Of a stretch of DNA of 64,000 bases, positions 45,876 to 54,692 are shown in pieces. The notes under the pieces were generated by a model. The model saw only the letters and a list, made by a program, of their open reading frames with translations. It was not told the DNA's origin and did not search any database. The translations under genes and the position numbers were made by a program. Origin of the DNA: Litoreibacter meonggei. Lineage in GTDB: Bacteria; Pseudomonadota; Alphaproteobacteria; Rhodobacterales; Rhodobacteraceae. How positions within the stretch are numbered: position 1 is the stretch's first letter; every line of letters starts with the position of its first letter. Location: contig NZ_RCCE01000001.1 of assembly GCF_003663885.1 (NCBI RefSeq), positions 1-64,000 on the forward strand. Reading direction: 5' to 3'.

Positions 45876-46835
45876 ATGAAAGACCAACTCGACACCGTAT
45901 TGCAGGCAAATGCGGGTAAATTCTCGGATCCTTACGTGACTGCGAAGGGTGAAACCCGTGCATCAGTTGCCCTGTCAAATCCACAAACGCTTTGGTTCAA
46001 CACTGGAACCCTGTGCAACATCGAATGCGAAAACTGCTATATTTTGTCATCGCCCTCCAATGACGCCTTGGTCTATCTGACGACTGCGGAGGTCGAGGAC
46101 TATCTCGACCAGCTCGAAACCCGCAAATGGGGCGTACGCGAAATTGCCTTTACCGGCGGTGAGCCTTTCATGAACCCTGATATGTGCAGTATGGCGCGCG
46201 CGGCGTTGGATCGCGGCTACGACGTTCTGATCCTGACCAACGCCATGCGCCCAATGATGCGCAAATCTGTGCGTGCAGACCTATCCGCGCTGATAAGTGA
46301 ATATGGTGACCAACTCACTTTGCGCATATCGCTCGATCATTGGTCACCGGACGTACATGACAAAGAACGCGGCAAAGACGCGTTTTCCAAGACAATCGAC
46401 GGCATGCAATGGCTGAGCGATCAAGGCGCAAGAATGGCCGTTGCAGGCAGGTCGGTTTGGGCCGAAAGCGACGCCTCCGCACGTGAAGGTTACGCCCGTA
46501 TATTCGCCAATTTCAACTTTAATATCGATGCACAAGACCCTGCCATGACAGTTCTTTTCCCTGAAATGGACGAAAACGTAGAGGTTCCCGAAATCACCAC
46601 TGACTGCTGGAGCATTTTGGACAAATCGCCAGATGCGGTTATGTGTTCGTCGTCGCGGATGGTCGTCAAACGCAAAGGGGCGGACAAGCCCGCAGTGCTC
46701 GCCTGCACGCTACTGGCATACACCCCCGAGTTCGAGCTGGGCGAGACGCTGGAAGAGGCCGAAAAGGACGTGCAGCTAAACCACCCGCATTGCGCAAAAT
46801 TCTGCGTCCTAGGCGGGGCCAGCTGCTCGGCATAG
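45876..46835 (+). CDS. Radical SAM protein of unknown function
   Basis: 319 residues from the ATG at 45876 (GGAG site 10 bases upstream). The radical SAM cluster is CNIECENC (about residues 49-56), followed by EIAFTGGEPFMNPDM, the usual GGEP motif. Residues near the C-terminus contain more Cys (HCAKFCVLGGASCSA), which could hold an auxiliary cluster like SPASM/twitch. The product or substrate cannot be named. It is alone, between divergent zwf and convergent HNH genes; a longer frame starting at 45798 is not needed. Confidence 0.85.
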   Translation: MKDQLDTVLQANAGKFSDPYVTAKGETRASVALSNPQTLWFNTGTLCNIECENCYILSSPSNDALVYLTTAEVEDYLDQLETRKWGVREIAFTGGEPFMNPDMCSMARAALDRGYDVLILTNAMRPMMRKSVRADLSALISEYGDQLTLRISLDHWSPDVHDKERGKDAFSKTIDGMQWLSDQGARMAVAGRSVWAESDASAREGYARIFANFNFNIDAQDPAMTVLFPEMDENVEVPEITTDCWSILDKSPDAVMCSSSRMVVKRKGADKPAVLACTLLAYTPEFELGETLEEAEKDVQLNHPHCAKFCVLGGASCSA

Positions 46836-46860
46836 GCCTATTCCGGTTTACGCATGATGA

Positions 46861-47445
46861 TTAGCGCTCCAGCTCAGCGTCCCAATATAGGAAATCGATC
46901 CAGCTTTCATGCAGATGGTTCGGCGGGAACTTGCGCCCGATGTTCAGCAACTGGCCCGCACCGGGGCGCACGGGCGCCTTGCGCAAGGACATGCCCGAAC
47001 GATGCAACCACTGCGACCCTTTGCGCAGATTGCATTTGGAACACGCAGCCACGACATTTTCCCATGATGTGATCCCGCCATGCGCGCGCGGCACAACGTG
47101 GTCAAAGGTCAAATCCCCCCGCGCGCCGCAGTACTGACAACAAAACTCGTCGCGCAGGAACAGGTTGAATCGCGTAAATGCCACTTGTTTTTGGGGCCTC
47201 ACGTAGTCTTTCAGCACCACAACGCTAGGGATGCGAATTTCCATAGATGGCGAACGGACGACATCGTCGTACTCGCTCAGTATCGTGACACGGTCCAGAA
47301 AGGCCGCTTTCACGGCCTCCTGCCACGTCCACAATGACAGCGGAAGGTAGGATAACGGCCGGTAATCTGCGTTTAGAACCAATGCCGGATTGTGTTTCAA
47401 ACACCCCGGTTCACGTACAAAATCGTTCCTGAAGTCGCCGTCCAT
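46861..47445 (-). CDS. HNH endonuclease family protein
   Basis: 194 residues. The HNH core is complete: FCCQYCGARGDLTFDHVVPRAHGG, ENVVAACSKCNLRKG, with two CxxC zinc pairs. The N-terminal half (ALVLNADYRPLSYLPLSLWTWQEAVKAA) is the conserved region of a widespread chromosomal HNH group that is not part of a restriction or mobile system. The in vivo role is unknown. The 230 bases upstream (47446-47675) hold no evident gene. Confidence 0.88.
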   Translation of the reverse strand: MDGDFRNDFVREPGCLKHNPALVLNADYRPLSYLPLSLWTWQEAVKAAFLDRVTILSEYDDVVRSPSMEIRIPSVVVLKDYVRPQKQVAFTRFNLFLRDEFCCQYCGARGDLTFDHVVPRAHGGITSWENVVAACSKCNLRKGSQWLHRSGMSLRKAPVRPGAGQLLNIGRKFPPNHLHESWIDFLYWDAELER

Positions 47446-47675
47446 AGAGAAGAAGTCTCCTGCTCTGTAGTGCCGTTGCGAACACCAGAGCGGGGAGCCC
47501 CGCCCCAGTTCTAAAAAAACTATATATCGTTATTCTCACCTGACAAGCCCCGCTATATGGCGGCTCTTGCAACAAACATGGCCTGTCTGAGTAACGGGCA
47601 TGTGACGATTATCCGCAGGGGCATCACCGCAGTCAGGTTGCTAGGTTCGTTGAAATACGTGAAAGGGATCAAGCT

Positions 47676-48191
47676 ATGCTGAAAGTCTCTACTCCGCCGC
47701 TGCCTGACGACGCGCTTTTGCGCCTCTATGCTGATGGCTCGGGCCACTATACGGATTGCTTCGCTGTGACTATGCCTCAACAGGTCAGTCTGCCCGAGTT
47801 CGTCGAAGCCTTCTACACCGCGCCTTTGTTTCGTTGCGAGCGTGTTGTGCTGAAACTGGCCGCCAGACGTCCCTCAAGCGATACCGATGCTGCTGACATT
47901 GCGAATGGCAAAACAACGCGCTTCGCCGGGTGGGATGTAGAAGATCGTAGCGAAAACCAGCTACTGATGAGCGACATGGCATCAAGGACAAGGTCGTGGT
48001 TCATGACGCGCGAAGCGAGCGGTGGCACTCGGTTGTATTTCGGCTCCGCCGTCACTGCCGATCAAAAAACTGGCAAATTAGGTTTCCTGTTCAACGCCTT
48101 GTTACCAATACACCAATTGTATTCCTACGCGCTACTCAAAGGCGCAGTTAGGCGCGTTAGCCAAGGTCCAGCCCAAGCTGTTGCCCGATAA
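47676..48191 (+). CDS. Hypothetical protein
   Basis: 171 residues with no signal peptide or membrane helix. I recognise no family with certainty. The layout suggests a small alpha-beta ligand-binding or cyclase-like fold: a Trp-rich middle (TRFAGWDVEDRSENQLLM, then RTRSWFMTREA) and a C-terminal hydrophobic helix (LGFLFNALLPIHQLYSYALLKG). It starts at an ATG with a GGGA site 11 bases upstream. Its last 35 bases overlap the convergent esterase gene, which is unusual here and is the main doubt about the exact 3' end. Confidence 0.65.
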   Translation: MLKVSTPPLPDDALLRLYADGSGHYTDCFAVTMPQQVSLPEFVEAFYTAPLFRCERVVLKLAARRPSSDTDAADIANGKTTRFAGWDVEDRSENQLLMSDMASRTRSWFMTREASGGTRLYFGSAVTADQKTGKLGFLFNALLPIHQLYSYALLKGAVRRVSQGPAQAVAR

Positions 48192-48828
48192 ACGACAACG
48201 CAACCCCAAGGCCATCCGGCGCGATCCCGTGACCGGTGCCCTTCATGACGTGACCATATACAGGGAAGCCAGCTTCTTGCAGCGCATCTCCTGCTTCCGG
48301 CATTGAAATTGGCGGCACAACATCGTCCTGATCCCCATGGATCAACACCACGGGCGGCTTCGACTTGGCCTCATCGGCCAGCAATTCAGGTCGTAACAAT
48401 CGCCCCGAAAACGCAACGACACCCGCGAACTGATCCGCACGGCGCGGAGCAATGTGCAAGGCCATCATGGTCCCTTGCGAAAATCCGACCAGAATAGTTT
48501 CCGCCTCGGACACGCCCTCTTCTTCCATCGTGGCGTCGATATAGGCGTTCAAATCATCAACCGCCTGAATCATCCCACGCTCCGATTCTTCCTCGGATGA
48601 GCCATCAATCCATGGAATGGGAAACCACTGAAACCCCATAGGGTTGCCTGTACATTGCTCGGGCGCGTTTGGCGCAACGAAAACCGTATCCGGTAAATGC
48701 TCCGCCAAAGGGTCAGCCAACCCCAGCAAATCCGCACCATCCGCACCATAACCGTGCAAGAAGATCACCAACGAGCTGTCTTCGCCCGATTTCGATGCCT
48801 TGCGGCTGCTTTCCAAAACACGTGTCAT
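48157..48828 (-). CDS. Carboxylesterase/phospholipase-family alpha-beta hydrolase
   Basis: 223 residues from the ATG at 48828. The catalytic triad of the YpfH/EstB group is visible: Ser in GFSQGTMMAL, Asp in HGDQDDVVP, His in GTGHGIAPDG, plus the FLHGYGADG oxyanion loop. It hydrolyses short esters of unknown identity in the cytoplasm. Its start overlaps the stop of the AlkA-like gene by four bases. Its 3' end overlaps the convergent hypothetical gene by 35 bases. Confidence 0.9.
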   Translation of the reverse strand: MTRVLESSRKASKSGEDSSLVIFLHGYGADGADLLGLADPLAEHLPDTVFVAPNAPEQCTGNPMGFQWFPIPWIDGSSEEESERGMIQAVDDLNAYIDATMEEEGVSEAETILVGFSQGTMMALHIAPRRADQFAGVVAFSGRLLRPELLADEAKSKPPVVLIHGDQDDVVPPISMPEAGDALQEAGFPVYGHVMKGTGHGIAPDGLGVALSFIGQQLGLDLG

Positions 48829-49448
48829 GTGATCCCTTCTCGATCTTTTGCCACCCGGTAATAGGCCCACAAGATGCGGGCGGCAACGCTTTGCCACGGG
48901 GACCAGTCCAACGCCATCTGGCGCATCTCTTTTTCCTTCGGCCTGTCTGGTAATTCAAACAAAATGCGAGCCGCTTCTTGCAACGCCAAATCACCGGATG
49001 CGAACACGTCCGCATGGCCAAGGGAAAACATCGCATATATCTCCGCGGTCCACGATCCGACGCCCGGCACAGCAGTCAATGTCTTGATGACTTCTGGCGT
49101 GTTTTTTGCCCGCAGCGCATCGAAGTCGATGCCAGAGCTCGCCAATGCGTGAGCATAGCGGATTTTTTGCCGCGAAAGACCGCAAGCCCGCAGATCATCT
49201 TCCGTAGCGGCCAAAACCGAGGCTTCATCCACCAGCCCGGCATCGCGCAATCGACCGTTAATCGCCGCAGCCGAGGCGATAGAGACCTGCTGCCCCATGA
49301 TTGCAGACAACAACTCCGAAAACCCCTCCGGCTTCAATCGTAGCGGCAAGGGTCCGACTTGCGTCAATGCCAGCGCAAAGCGCGGCTCGCGCGCGGCCAG
49401 CCATGCGGCCCCCTCGGACACGCAAGGGTCACCCTTGATAATGCGCAT
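48825..49448 (-). CDS. DNA-3-methyladenine glycosylase II-like protein
   Basis: 207 residues. HhH-GPD base-excision fold: FSELLSAIMGQQVSIASA, then the hairpin LTAVPGVGSWTAEIYAMFSLG and the catalytic Asp in DVFASGDLAL. It removes alkylated purines from DNA. It lacks the N-terminal Ada or TBP-like domain of E. coli AlkA, as many alphaproteobacterial forms do. Its start overlaps the end of cobK by 20 bases, which places a repair gene in the cobalamin operon. Confidence 0.9.
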   Translation of the reverse strand: MRIIKGDPCVSEGAAWLAAREPRFALALTQVGPLPLRLKPEGFSELLSAIMGQQVSIASAAAINGRLRDAGLVDEASVLAATEDDLRACGLSRQKIRYAHALASSGIDFDALRAKNTPEVIKTLTAVPGVGSWTAEIYAMFSLGHADVFASGDLALQEAARILFELPDRPKEKEMRQMALDWSPWQSVAARILWAYYRVAKDREGIT

Positions 49449-50166
49449 CAAGCCACTCCAGTGCTGCTTCAACCGTCGTGACCATTGGCCCATCCGGTGG
49501 GGGCATTCGGTTAATCATCAGAACCGGCATTCGCATCTGCCGCGCCGCATCCAGCTTGGAGCGTGACATCTGCCCGCCTGCGTTTTTCACCACAAGCCAG
49601 TCGACACCCAGTTCGGTAAACAGCTGAACCTCGTCTTCTATGGAAAAAGGGGGCCGTCCGACCAAAAACTTGCCGTTCTCGAACGGAAAAGGACCATCCG
49701 GCGGATCAATCTGACGGCAAATCAGATAGCACGACGACAAACCCTCGAACTGCTCCAAAGTCTGACGTCCTGTCGCGAGGAATACAGTTGATCCCGCGGC
49801 GATAATGTCAGGCGCCTGATTTGGGTGGTCAATAAAAACCCAATTATCTTCGCCGCTTGGACTCCAAGGCTCACGCAGAACTTGCAGGTTTACAATCTGT
49901 TCATCATCGCAAATCCGCGCCGTGCGTTCGGAAATTCTAGTTGCAAACGGATGGGTCGCGTCGATCACCAAATCGACGGGATGGCTCGCCAGCCAGTCAC
50001 GAAAGCCCTGCTCTCCGCCAAACCCGCCTATGCGCGTGTCGCAGCCAAGATTGCGCGGCGCGCGGGTCGCACCAGCCAATGAGGCGGTAACGGCGTGGCC
50101 ACGCGCAACCAAAGCCTGCGCCAAATCCCGTGCCTCGCTTGTGCCGGCCAGCAAAAGTATATTCAT
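49429..50166 (-). CDS. cobK: Precorrin-6A reductase
   Basis: 245 residues, CobK/CbiJ family: ILLLAGTSEARDLAQALVARG at the N-terminus, VIDATHPFATRISERTARIC, and the C-terminal LVVKNAGGQMSRSKLDAARQM. It reduces precorrin-6A with NADPH in corrin synthesis. Its ATG overlaps the cbiD stop by four bases, so the two are coupled, and alkA overlaps its 3' end. Confidence 0.93.
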   Translation of the reverse strand: MNILLLAGTSEARDLAQALVARGHAVTASLAGATRAPRNLGCDTRIGGFGGEQGFRDWLASHPVDLVIDATHPFATRISERTARICDDEQIVNLQVLREPWSPSGEDNWVFIDHPNQAPDIIAAGSTVFLATGRQTLEQFEGLSSCYLICRQIDPPDGPFPFENGKFLVGRPPFSIEDEVQLFTELGVDWLVVKNAGGQMSRSKLDAARQMRMPVLMINRMPPPDGPMVTTVEAALEWLDAHYQG

Positions 50167-51206
50167 AGCCCCGCCGTCGCCAACACGGTGCCCGCACGAT
50201 CAATGATCACGATGCTCGGCTCTACCGGTGCGTCCTTCAAGATGAGCTTCACTTGTTGTAACGCTTCCACAGCGACACGCGCCGCCAATTCTGGTGCGAT
50301 GGTGACGGCTTCCAGTGCGGTGTTGCAGGATGCGATATCCAGTTCAACCCATTCGTTCAAAGCGATAAAGTCGACTTGAGACCGCTTGGAATGTAAGTCC
50401 CGCGCACCTTGCGCCAGCTTGGTTATTTTTCCAATTCCACCGCCAATTGTGATCCGGTCTACAGGATGTCGGGACAAGTATTTAAGCACCCCGCCAGCGA
50501 AATCCCCCATGTCGAGCATCGCGTGATCCGGCAAGCCCAGCATCTGCTGCACCACGCGCTCCGAGGTTGACCCAGTGCAGCCCGCCACATGGGTTATCCC
50601 TACCGCCCGTGCAACGTCTATCCCGCGATGTATCGAGGCGATCCACGCAGAACACGAAAACGGGCGCACCACGCCAGTCGTCCCCAAAATCGACAACCCA
50701 CCTTCAATACCCAAACGCGGGTTCCAGGTTTTCTTGGCGATCTCCGCCCCGTTCTCAACCGAAACGGTGATCTCAATATCAGGACTTTTTCCATATTCGC
50801 TGGCCATCTCGGCAACAATTTCGTCCATCATCGCGCGTGGAACAGGGTTGATCGCAGGTTCCCCAACGCCGATGGGCAGCCCAGGTTTGGTGACTGTCCC
50901 CACGCCTTCACCGGCACGGAACACGACGCCACCGTCTGACACGGCAACCCGCGCCTTGATAATCGCCCCATGCGTCACGTCAGGATCGTCGCCTGCATCC
51001 TTCTCGATGCCCACTTCGGCCCAGCCATCGCCCTGTGCCACCGAGGCCAGTGCAAACACCGGTGTTTCCCCCTTTGGCAAAGTAATGGTCACCGCTGACG
51101 GCACGTCCCCACCCCACAATATCTGCAGGCCTGCTTTTGTGGCAGCCGTGGCACAAGCGCCGGTCGTCCAGCCGCGGCGCAATTTGGGAAGGGTGTCCTC
51201 ACTCAT
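50163..51206 (-). CDS. cbiD: Cobalt-precorrin-5B C1-methyltransferase
   Basis: 347 residues from the ATG at 51206. The CbiD start is clear (LRRGWTTGACATAATKAG), followed by VTKPGLPIGVGEPAINPVPR and HVAGCTGSTSE. It methylates C1 of the corrin ring. This is the anaerobic-route type enzyme, here beside CobK and CobB; in oxygen-dependent producers it can stand in for CobF. It is divergent from cobA with 97 bases between them, and no cobalamin riboswitch fits that spacer. Confidence 0.93.
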   Translation of the reverse strand: MSEDTLPKLRRGWTTGACATAATKAGLQILWGGDVPSAVTITLPKGETPVFALASVAQGDGWAEVGIEKDAGDDPDVTHGAIIKARVAVSDGGVVFRAGEGVGTVTKPGLPIGVGEPAINPVPRAMMDEIVAEMASEYGKSPDIEITVSVENGAEIAKKTWNPRLGIEGGLSILGTTGVVRPFSCSAWIASIHRGIDVARAVGITHVAGCTGSTSERVVQQMLGLPDHAMLDMGDFAGGVLKYLSRHPVDRITIGGGIGKITKLAQGARDLHSKRSQVDFIALNEWVELDIASCNTALEAVTIAPELAARVAVEALQQVKLILKDAPVEPSIVIIDRAGTVLATAGL

Positions 51207-51303
51207 AAGCGCGACCTTAACGTCACGCCACCGCGCCGCCAATGGCGATTGCGGCGTCGCTCTTTCGCTTTTGCACGGGCAGCTTACAGGTCATAAAGGG
51301 ACC

Positions 51304-52155
51304 ATGAGCGACTCGATGCCCCTTCCCCAAGGCCAATGGCCCGTGCTTGAAAAAGGCTGGGTCTGGCTATGCGGCGCAGGCCCCGGTGATCCCGGCCTGC
51401 TAACCCTGCACGCGCTGAACGCACTCCGGCAGTCGGATGTGGTGATATACGACGCGCTAGTGCAAGAGGCCATTCTGGACTGGGCCCCGCAGGCCGAGCA
51501 TATTTATGCGGGCAAACGCGGTGGCAAACCCTCCGCCAAGCAGCGCGACATTTCCTTGCGGCTGGTCGATCTGGCGCGAGAAGGCAAACGCGTTTTGCGC
51601 CTCAAAGGCGGCGATCCGTTCGTGTTCGGGCGCGGCGGCGAAGAAGCCCAGACGTTAGTGCAACACGGCGTCCCTATCCGCATCATACCCGGCATCAGTG
51701 CGGGCATCGGCGGGCTGGCCTATGCCGGCATCCCCGTCACCCACCGCGATGTTAACCAGTCTGTTACCTTCGTGACCGGTCACGATCAATCGGGCAACGC
51801 CACGGGCAGCCTTGATTGGCAGGCGATTTCCAAAGGCTCGCAGGTCATCGTGATCTACATGGGCATGAAGCACATCGCCCATATCACCGCGCAACTGTTG
51901 GACGCAGGCCGCCCCGCAACCGAGCCTGTCGCGATTGTCATCACCGCCACGACCGTGCATCAGCAAGTGTTGGAAACAACGCTTGGCACCTGCGTCGCAG
52001 ACATCGAAGCCTCCGGTGCCGAGCCGCCAGCAATTATCTGCGTCGGGCGCGCCGTTGCCATGCGGCAGGTACTGGACTGGCAGGGGCAAATCGCCGGTGT
52101 TGCCCCCCGCAATCTGGACCCACTTGGCCGAGGCCGCCCGGCCGAAAGCGCATGA
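51304..52155 (+). CDS. cobA: Uroporphyrinogen-III C-methyltransferase
   Basis: 283 residues from the ATG at 51304. SUMT signatures: VWLCGAGPGDPGLLTLHAL near residue 20, RLKGGDPFVFGRGGEEA, IPGISAGIGGLAYAGIPVTHR. It makes precorrin-2, the branch point to siroheme and cobalamin. There is no CysG oxidase domain. Its stop overlaps the cobB start as ATGA. A longer frame from 50575 is antisense to cbiD and not coding. Confidence 0.95.
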   Translation: MSDSMPLPQGQWPVLEKGWVWLCGAGPGDPGLLTLHALNALRQSDVVIYDALVQEAILDWAPQAEHIYAGKRGGKPSAKQRDISLRLVDLAREGKRVLRLKGGDPFVFGRGGEEAQTLVQHGVPIRIIPGISAGIGGLAYAGIPVTHRDVNQSVTFVTGHDQSGNATGSLDWQAISKGSQVIVIYMGMKHIAHITAQLLDAGRPATEPVAIVITATTVHQQVLETTLGTCVADIEASGAEPPAIICVGRAVAMRQVLDWQGQIAGVAPRNLDPLGRGRPAESA

Positions 52156-53435
52156 TCCCCGGTCACGGGCTGCTCATCGCCGCGCCTTCGTCCGGCTCTG
52201 GAAAAACCACCGTGACACTGGGACTTCTGCGCGCTTTGTCGCGCCGTGGCGTGGTGCGTGGCGCGAAGTCCGGCCCTGACTACATCGACCCCCGCTTTCA
52301 CGAGGCCGCCTGTGGACAGCCTTGCCCCAACCTTGATGCCTGGGCGATGAGTGCGCCACGCATCCGCGGGTTGGCGCAAGGGGCTGGTGACGGGTTTCTG
52401 GTGGTCGAAGGCGCCATGGGTCTGTTCGATGGCGCACTGCCGGACGGCAAAGGCTCCGCTGCGGATGTCGCCGAAATTCTGGGGATTCCGGTTGTACTGG
52501 TGATTGATGGCTCCGGCATGGGGCAAAGCGCGGCTGCAATTGCCGAAGGGTTTACGCGCCACCGCAAGGGCGTGCATGTGGCGGGTGTCATTTTGAACAA
52601 AGTGGCCAGCCCACGCCACGAGGCAATGTTGCGACGTCACTTTCCTGACCATCTACCGGTTCTGGGGGCCCTGCCACGGCGCGCCGATCTGGCCCACCCC
52701 TCGCGGCATCTGGGGTTGGTTCAGGCGTCCGAGCGGCCCGATCTGGACACATGGCTGGATCAGGTGGCCGATCTGGTCGAGGCGCATGTCGATCTGGATG
52801 CTCTGCCCTCAAGCGTCGTCGCGCGCACCCAAAGGCAATCAGGAGTAACACTCCCTTACGCGCGCATCTCTGTTGCGCAAGACGAGGCATTTGCCTTCGC
52901 CTACCCCCATTTACTTGACGACTGGAAAGCGGGCGGCTCACCGATCAGCACCTTCTCTCCATTGAAAAACGAGCCTGTCCCCCCGTGCGATCTTGTGTTC
53001 TTACCCGGTGGTTATCCCGAACTGCACGCAGCCCGTATCGCGGGTAATTCCATTTTTATGGATAGCTTGAGAAGTGCCGCGGAAACGATTGATATATATG
53101 GAGAATGTGGTGGATACATGGTTCTTGGCGAAACCCTGATCGACGCCGACGGCACCCCTCATGAGATGGCCGGATTGCTCGACCTGCAGACCAGTTTTGC
53201 GGAACGGAAACTGCATCTAGGCTATCGAAACCTGTCCGCCAAAGCACACCCGTTCGAAGGCACGTTCAAAGGCCATGAATTTCACTATGCCACCACGCTA
53301 AAAGCCGAGGGCGAGCCGTTGTTCAAGGCCACTGATGCTGAAGGCACCGCGCTGCCCCCGATGGGCCTGCGCAAGGGGCAGGTCTGCGGTTCCTTCGCGC
53401 ACATCATTGACCATCTGGACACCCCCGTTAACTAG
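52152..53435 (+). CDS. cobB: Cobyrinic acid a,c-diamide synthase (hydrogenobyrinate type)
   Basis: 427 residues. The N-terminal ATP-dependent domain has APSSGSGKTTVTLGLLRAL near residue 9 and KSGPDYIDPRFHEAA. The C-terminal glutamine amidotransferase domain has VFLPGGYPELHAARI and YGECGGYMVLGE with the nucleophilic Cys. It amidates the a and c side chains of the corrin ring. It is coupled to cobA by four bases and followed after 15 bases by an MFS carrier gene. Confidence 0.94.
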   Translation: MIPGHGLLIAAPSSGSGKTTVTLGLLRALSRRGVVRGAKSGPDYIDPRFHEAACGQPCPNLDAWAMSAPRIRGLAQGAGDGFLVVEGAMGLFDGALPDGKGSAADVAEILGIPVVLVIDGSGMGQSAAAIAEGFTRHRKGVHVAGVILNKVASPRHEAMLRRHFPDHLPVLGALPRRADLAHPSRHLGLVQASERPDLDTWLDQVADLVEAHVDLDALPSSVVARTQRQSGVTLPYARISVAQDEAFAFAYPHLLDDWKAGGSPISTFSPLKNEPVPPCDLVFLPGGYPELHAARIAGNSIFMDSLRSAAETIDIYGECGGYMVLGETLIDADGTPHEMAGLLDLQTSFAERKLHLGYRNLSAKAHPFEGTFKGHEFHYATTLKAEGEPLFKATDAEGTALPPMGLRKGQVCGSFAHIIDHLDTPVN

Positions 53436-53450
53436 GCGTAGCGATAGCGC

Positions 53451-54692
53451 ATGAACGACGCAGCTACAGCCCCCGCCCGATCCGATCCTCGCACCCGCCG
53501 CAACGTGGCGGTGCTGGTCGCAGCACAAGCCATTCTTGGCAGCCAGATGCCGATGCTGTTCGTGGTGGGCGGATTGGTCGGGAACACGCTGACCCCGAAC
53601 CCCTGCCTTGCCACGCTACCGATTTCGATGATCGTGTTCGGCTCCATGACCACCGCCCCTTGGATCAGCCCGCTGATGCAACGTCGCGGGCGGCGCACGG
53701 GGTTTGTCATCGGTGCGCTCGCAGGGGCTCTGGGTGCGGCAGTGGCAGGGTTCGGCCTCTATTTCGGCTCCTTCCTGTTGCTGCTATTGGGCAGCTACAT
53801 TAGCGGCATCTACATGTCCGCGCAGGGGTTTTACCGCTTCGCAGCTGCCGACGGCGCCTCCGAGCAGTTCCGTGCCAAAGCGATTTCCTATGTCATGGCA
53901 GGTGGACTCTTGTCTGCAATCGTCGGGCCACAACTCAACAAGCTGATGTTTGATTTCAGCGTTATTCCCTTCCTTGGGAGCTATGTCGCAATCGTAGTGC
54001 TAAACTTGGCAGGCTTGTTTCTGTTCTTTCTGCTGGACCTGCCAAATGCCGCAGCCATGGCCGCGGCCAAGGCAAAAACCACTGAAGCCGTTCGCACCAA
54101 GATGGAGTTGCTAAAAACACCGCGCGTTGCTGTTGCAGTCATCTGCGGTATGGTCTCCTACGCGTTGATGAACCTCGTAATGACCTCGACCCCCTTGGCC
54201 GTTATGGGCTGTGGATACACCTCCGCCAATGCCAACGATATCGTGTCCGCACATGTTTTGGCGATGTTTATCCCGTCCTTCTTCACCGGCCACCTGATCA
54301 ACCGCTTCGGCGTCGAACGTATCATGGCAACCGGCCTCGCCATTCTGGGGCTTGCTGGCGTCGTTGCGTTGACTGGTGTGACGCTAGGCAACTTCTTCGC
54401 GGCCCTGATCTTGCTGGGCATCGGCTGGAATTTCGGGTTCATCGGGGCCACCACAATGCTGGCTTCCTCGCACACAGTTGCCGAACGCGGCGTGGTTCAA
54501 GGCCTCAATGACTCCATCGTTTTCGGTTGTGTCACGCTGGCCTCTCTGGCCTCTGGCGGATTGATGAACTGCTCCGGTGGATCGCCCATCGAGGGCTGGA
54601 ATGCTGTGAATATTGCGATGGTGCCGTTCCTGACCCTCGCGGGTGGGGCGCTGATCTGGCTGGCCCTACGGCCCAAACAGGCCTCTAGCTGA
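53451..54692 (+). CDS. MFS transporter downstream of cobB
   Basis: 413 residues with 12 hydrophobic helices and the MFS loop 2-3 pattern (MQRRGRRTGFVIGALAGALGA). It lies 15 bases after cobB, so it is probably co-transcribed with cobA-cobB. Its substrate cannot be deduced. Transport of a corrinoid, cobalt or precursor is only a guess from location. The 3' end overlaps the convergent squalene/phytoene synthase-like gene by eight bases. Confidence 0.85.
   Translation: MNDAATAPARSDPRTRRNVAVLVAAQAILGSQMPMLFVVGGLVGNTLTPNPCLATLPISMIVFGSMTTAPWISPLMQRRGRRTGFVIGALAGALGAAVAGFGLYFGSFLLLLLGSYISGIYMSAQGFYRFAAADGASEQFRAKAISYVMAGGLLSAIVGPQLNKLMFDFSVIPFLGSYVAIVVLNLAGLFLFFLLDLPNAAAMAAAKAKTTEAVRTKMELLKTPRVAVAVICGMVSYALMNLVMTSTPLAVMGCGYTSANANDIVSAHVLAMFIPSFFTGHLINRFGVERIMATGLAILGLAGVVALTGVTLGNFFAALILLGIGWNFGFIGATTMLASSHTVAERGVVQGLNDSIVFGCVTLASLASGGLMNCSGGSPIEGWNAVNIAMVPFLTLAGGALIWLALRPKQASS

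Noticed and set aside
51207-51303. Cobalamin riboswitch between cbiD and cobA
   Set aside because: The spacer is only 97 bases and shows none of the conserved B12-box or core sequences.
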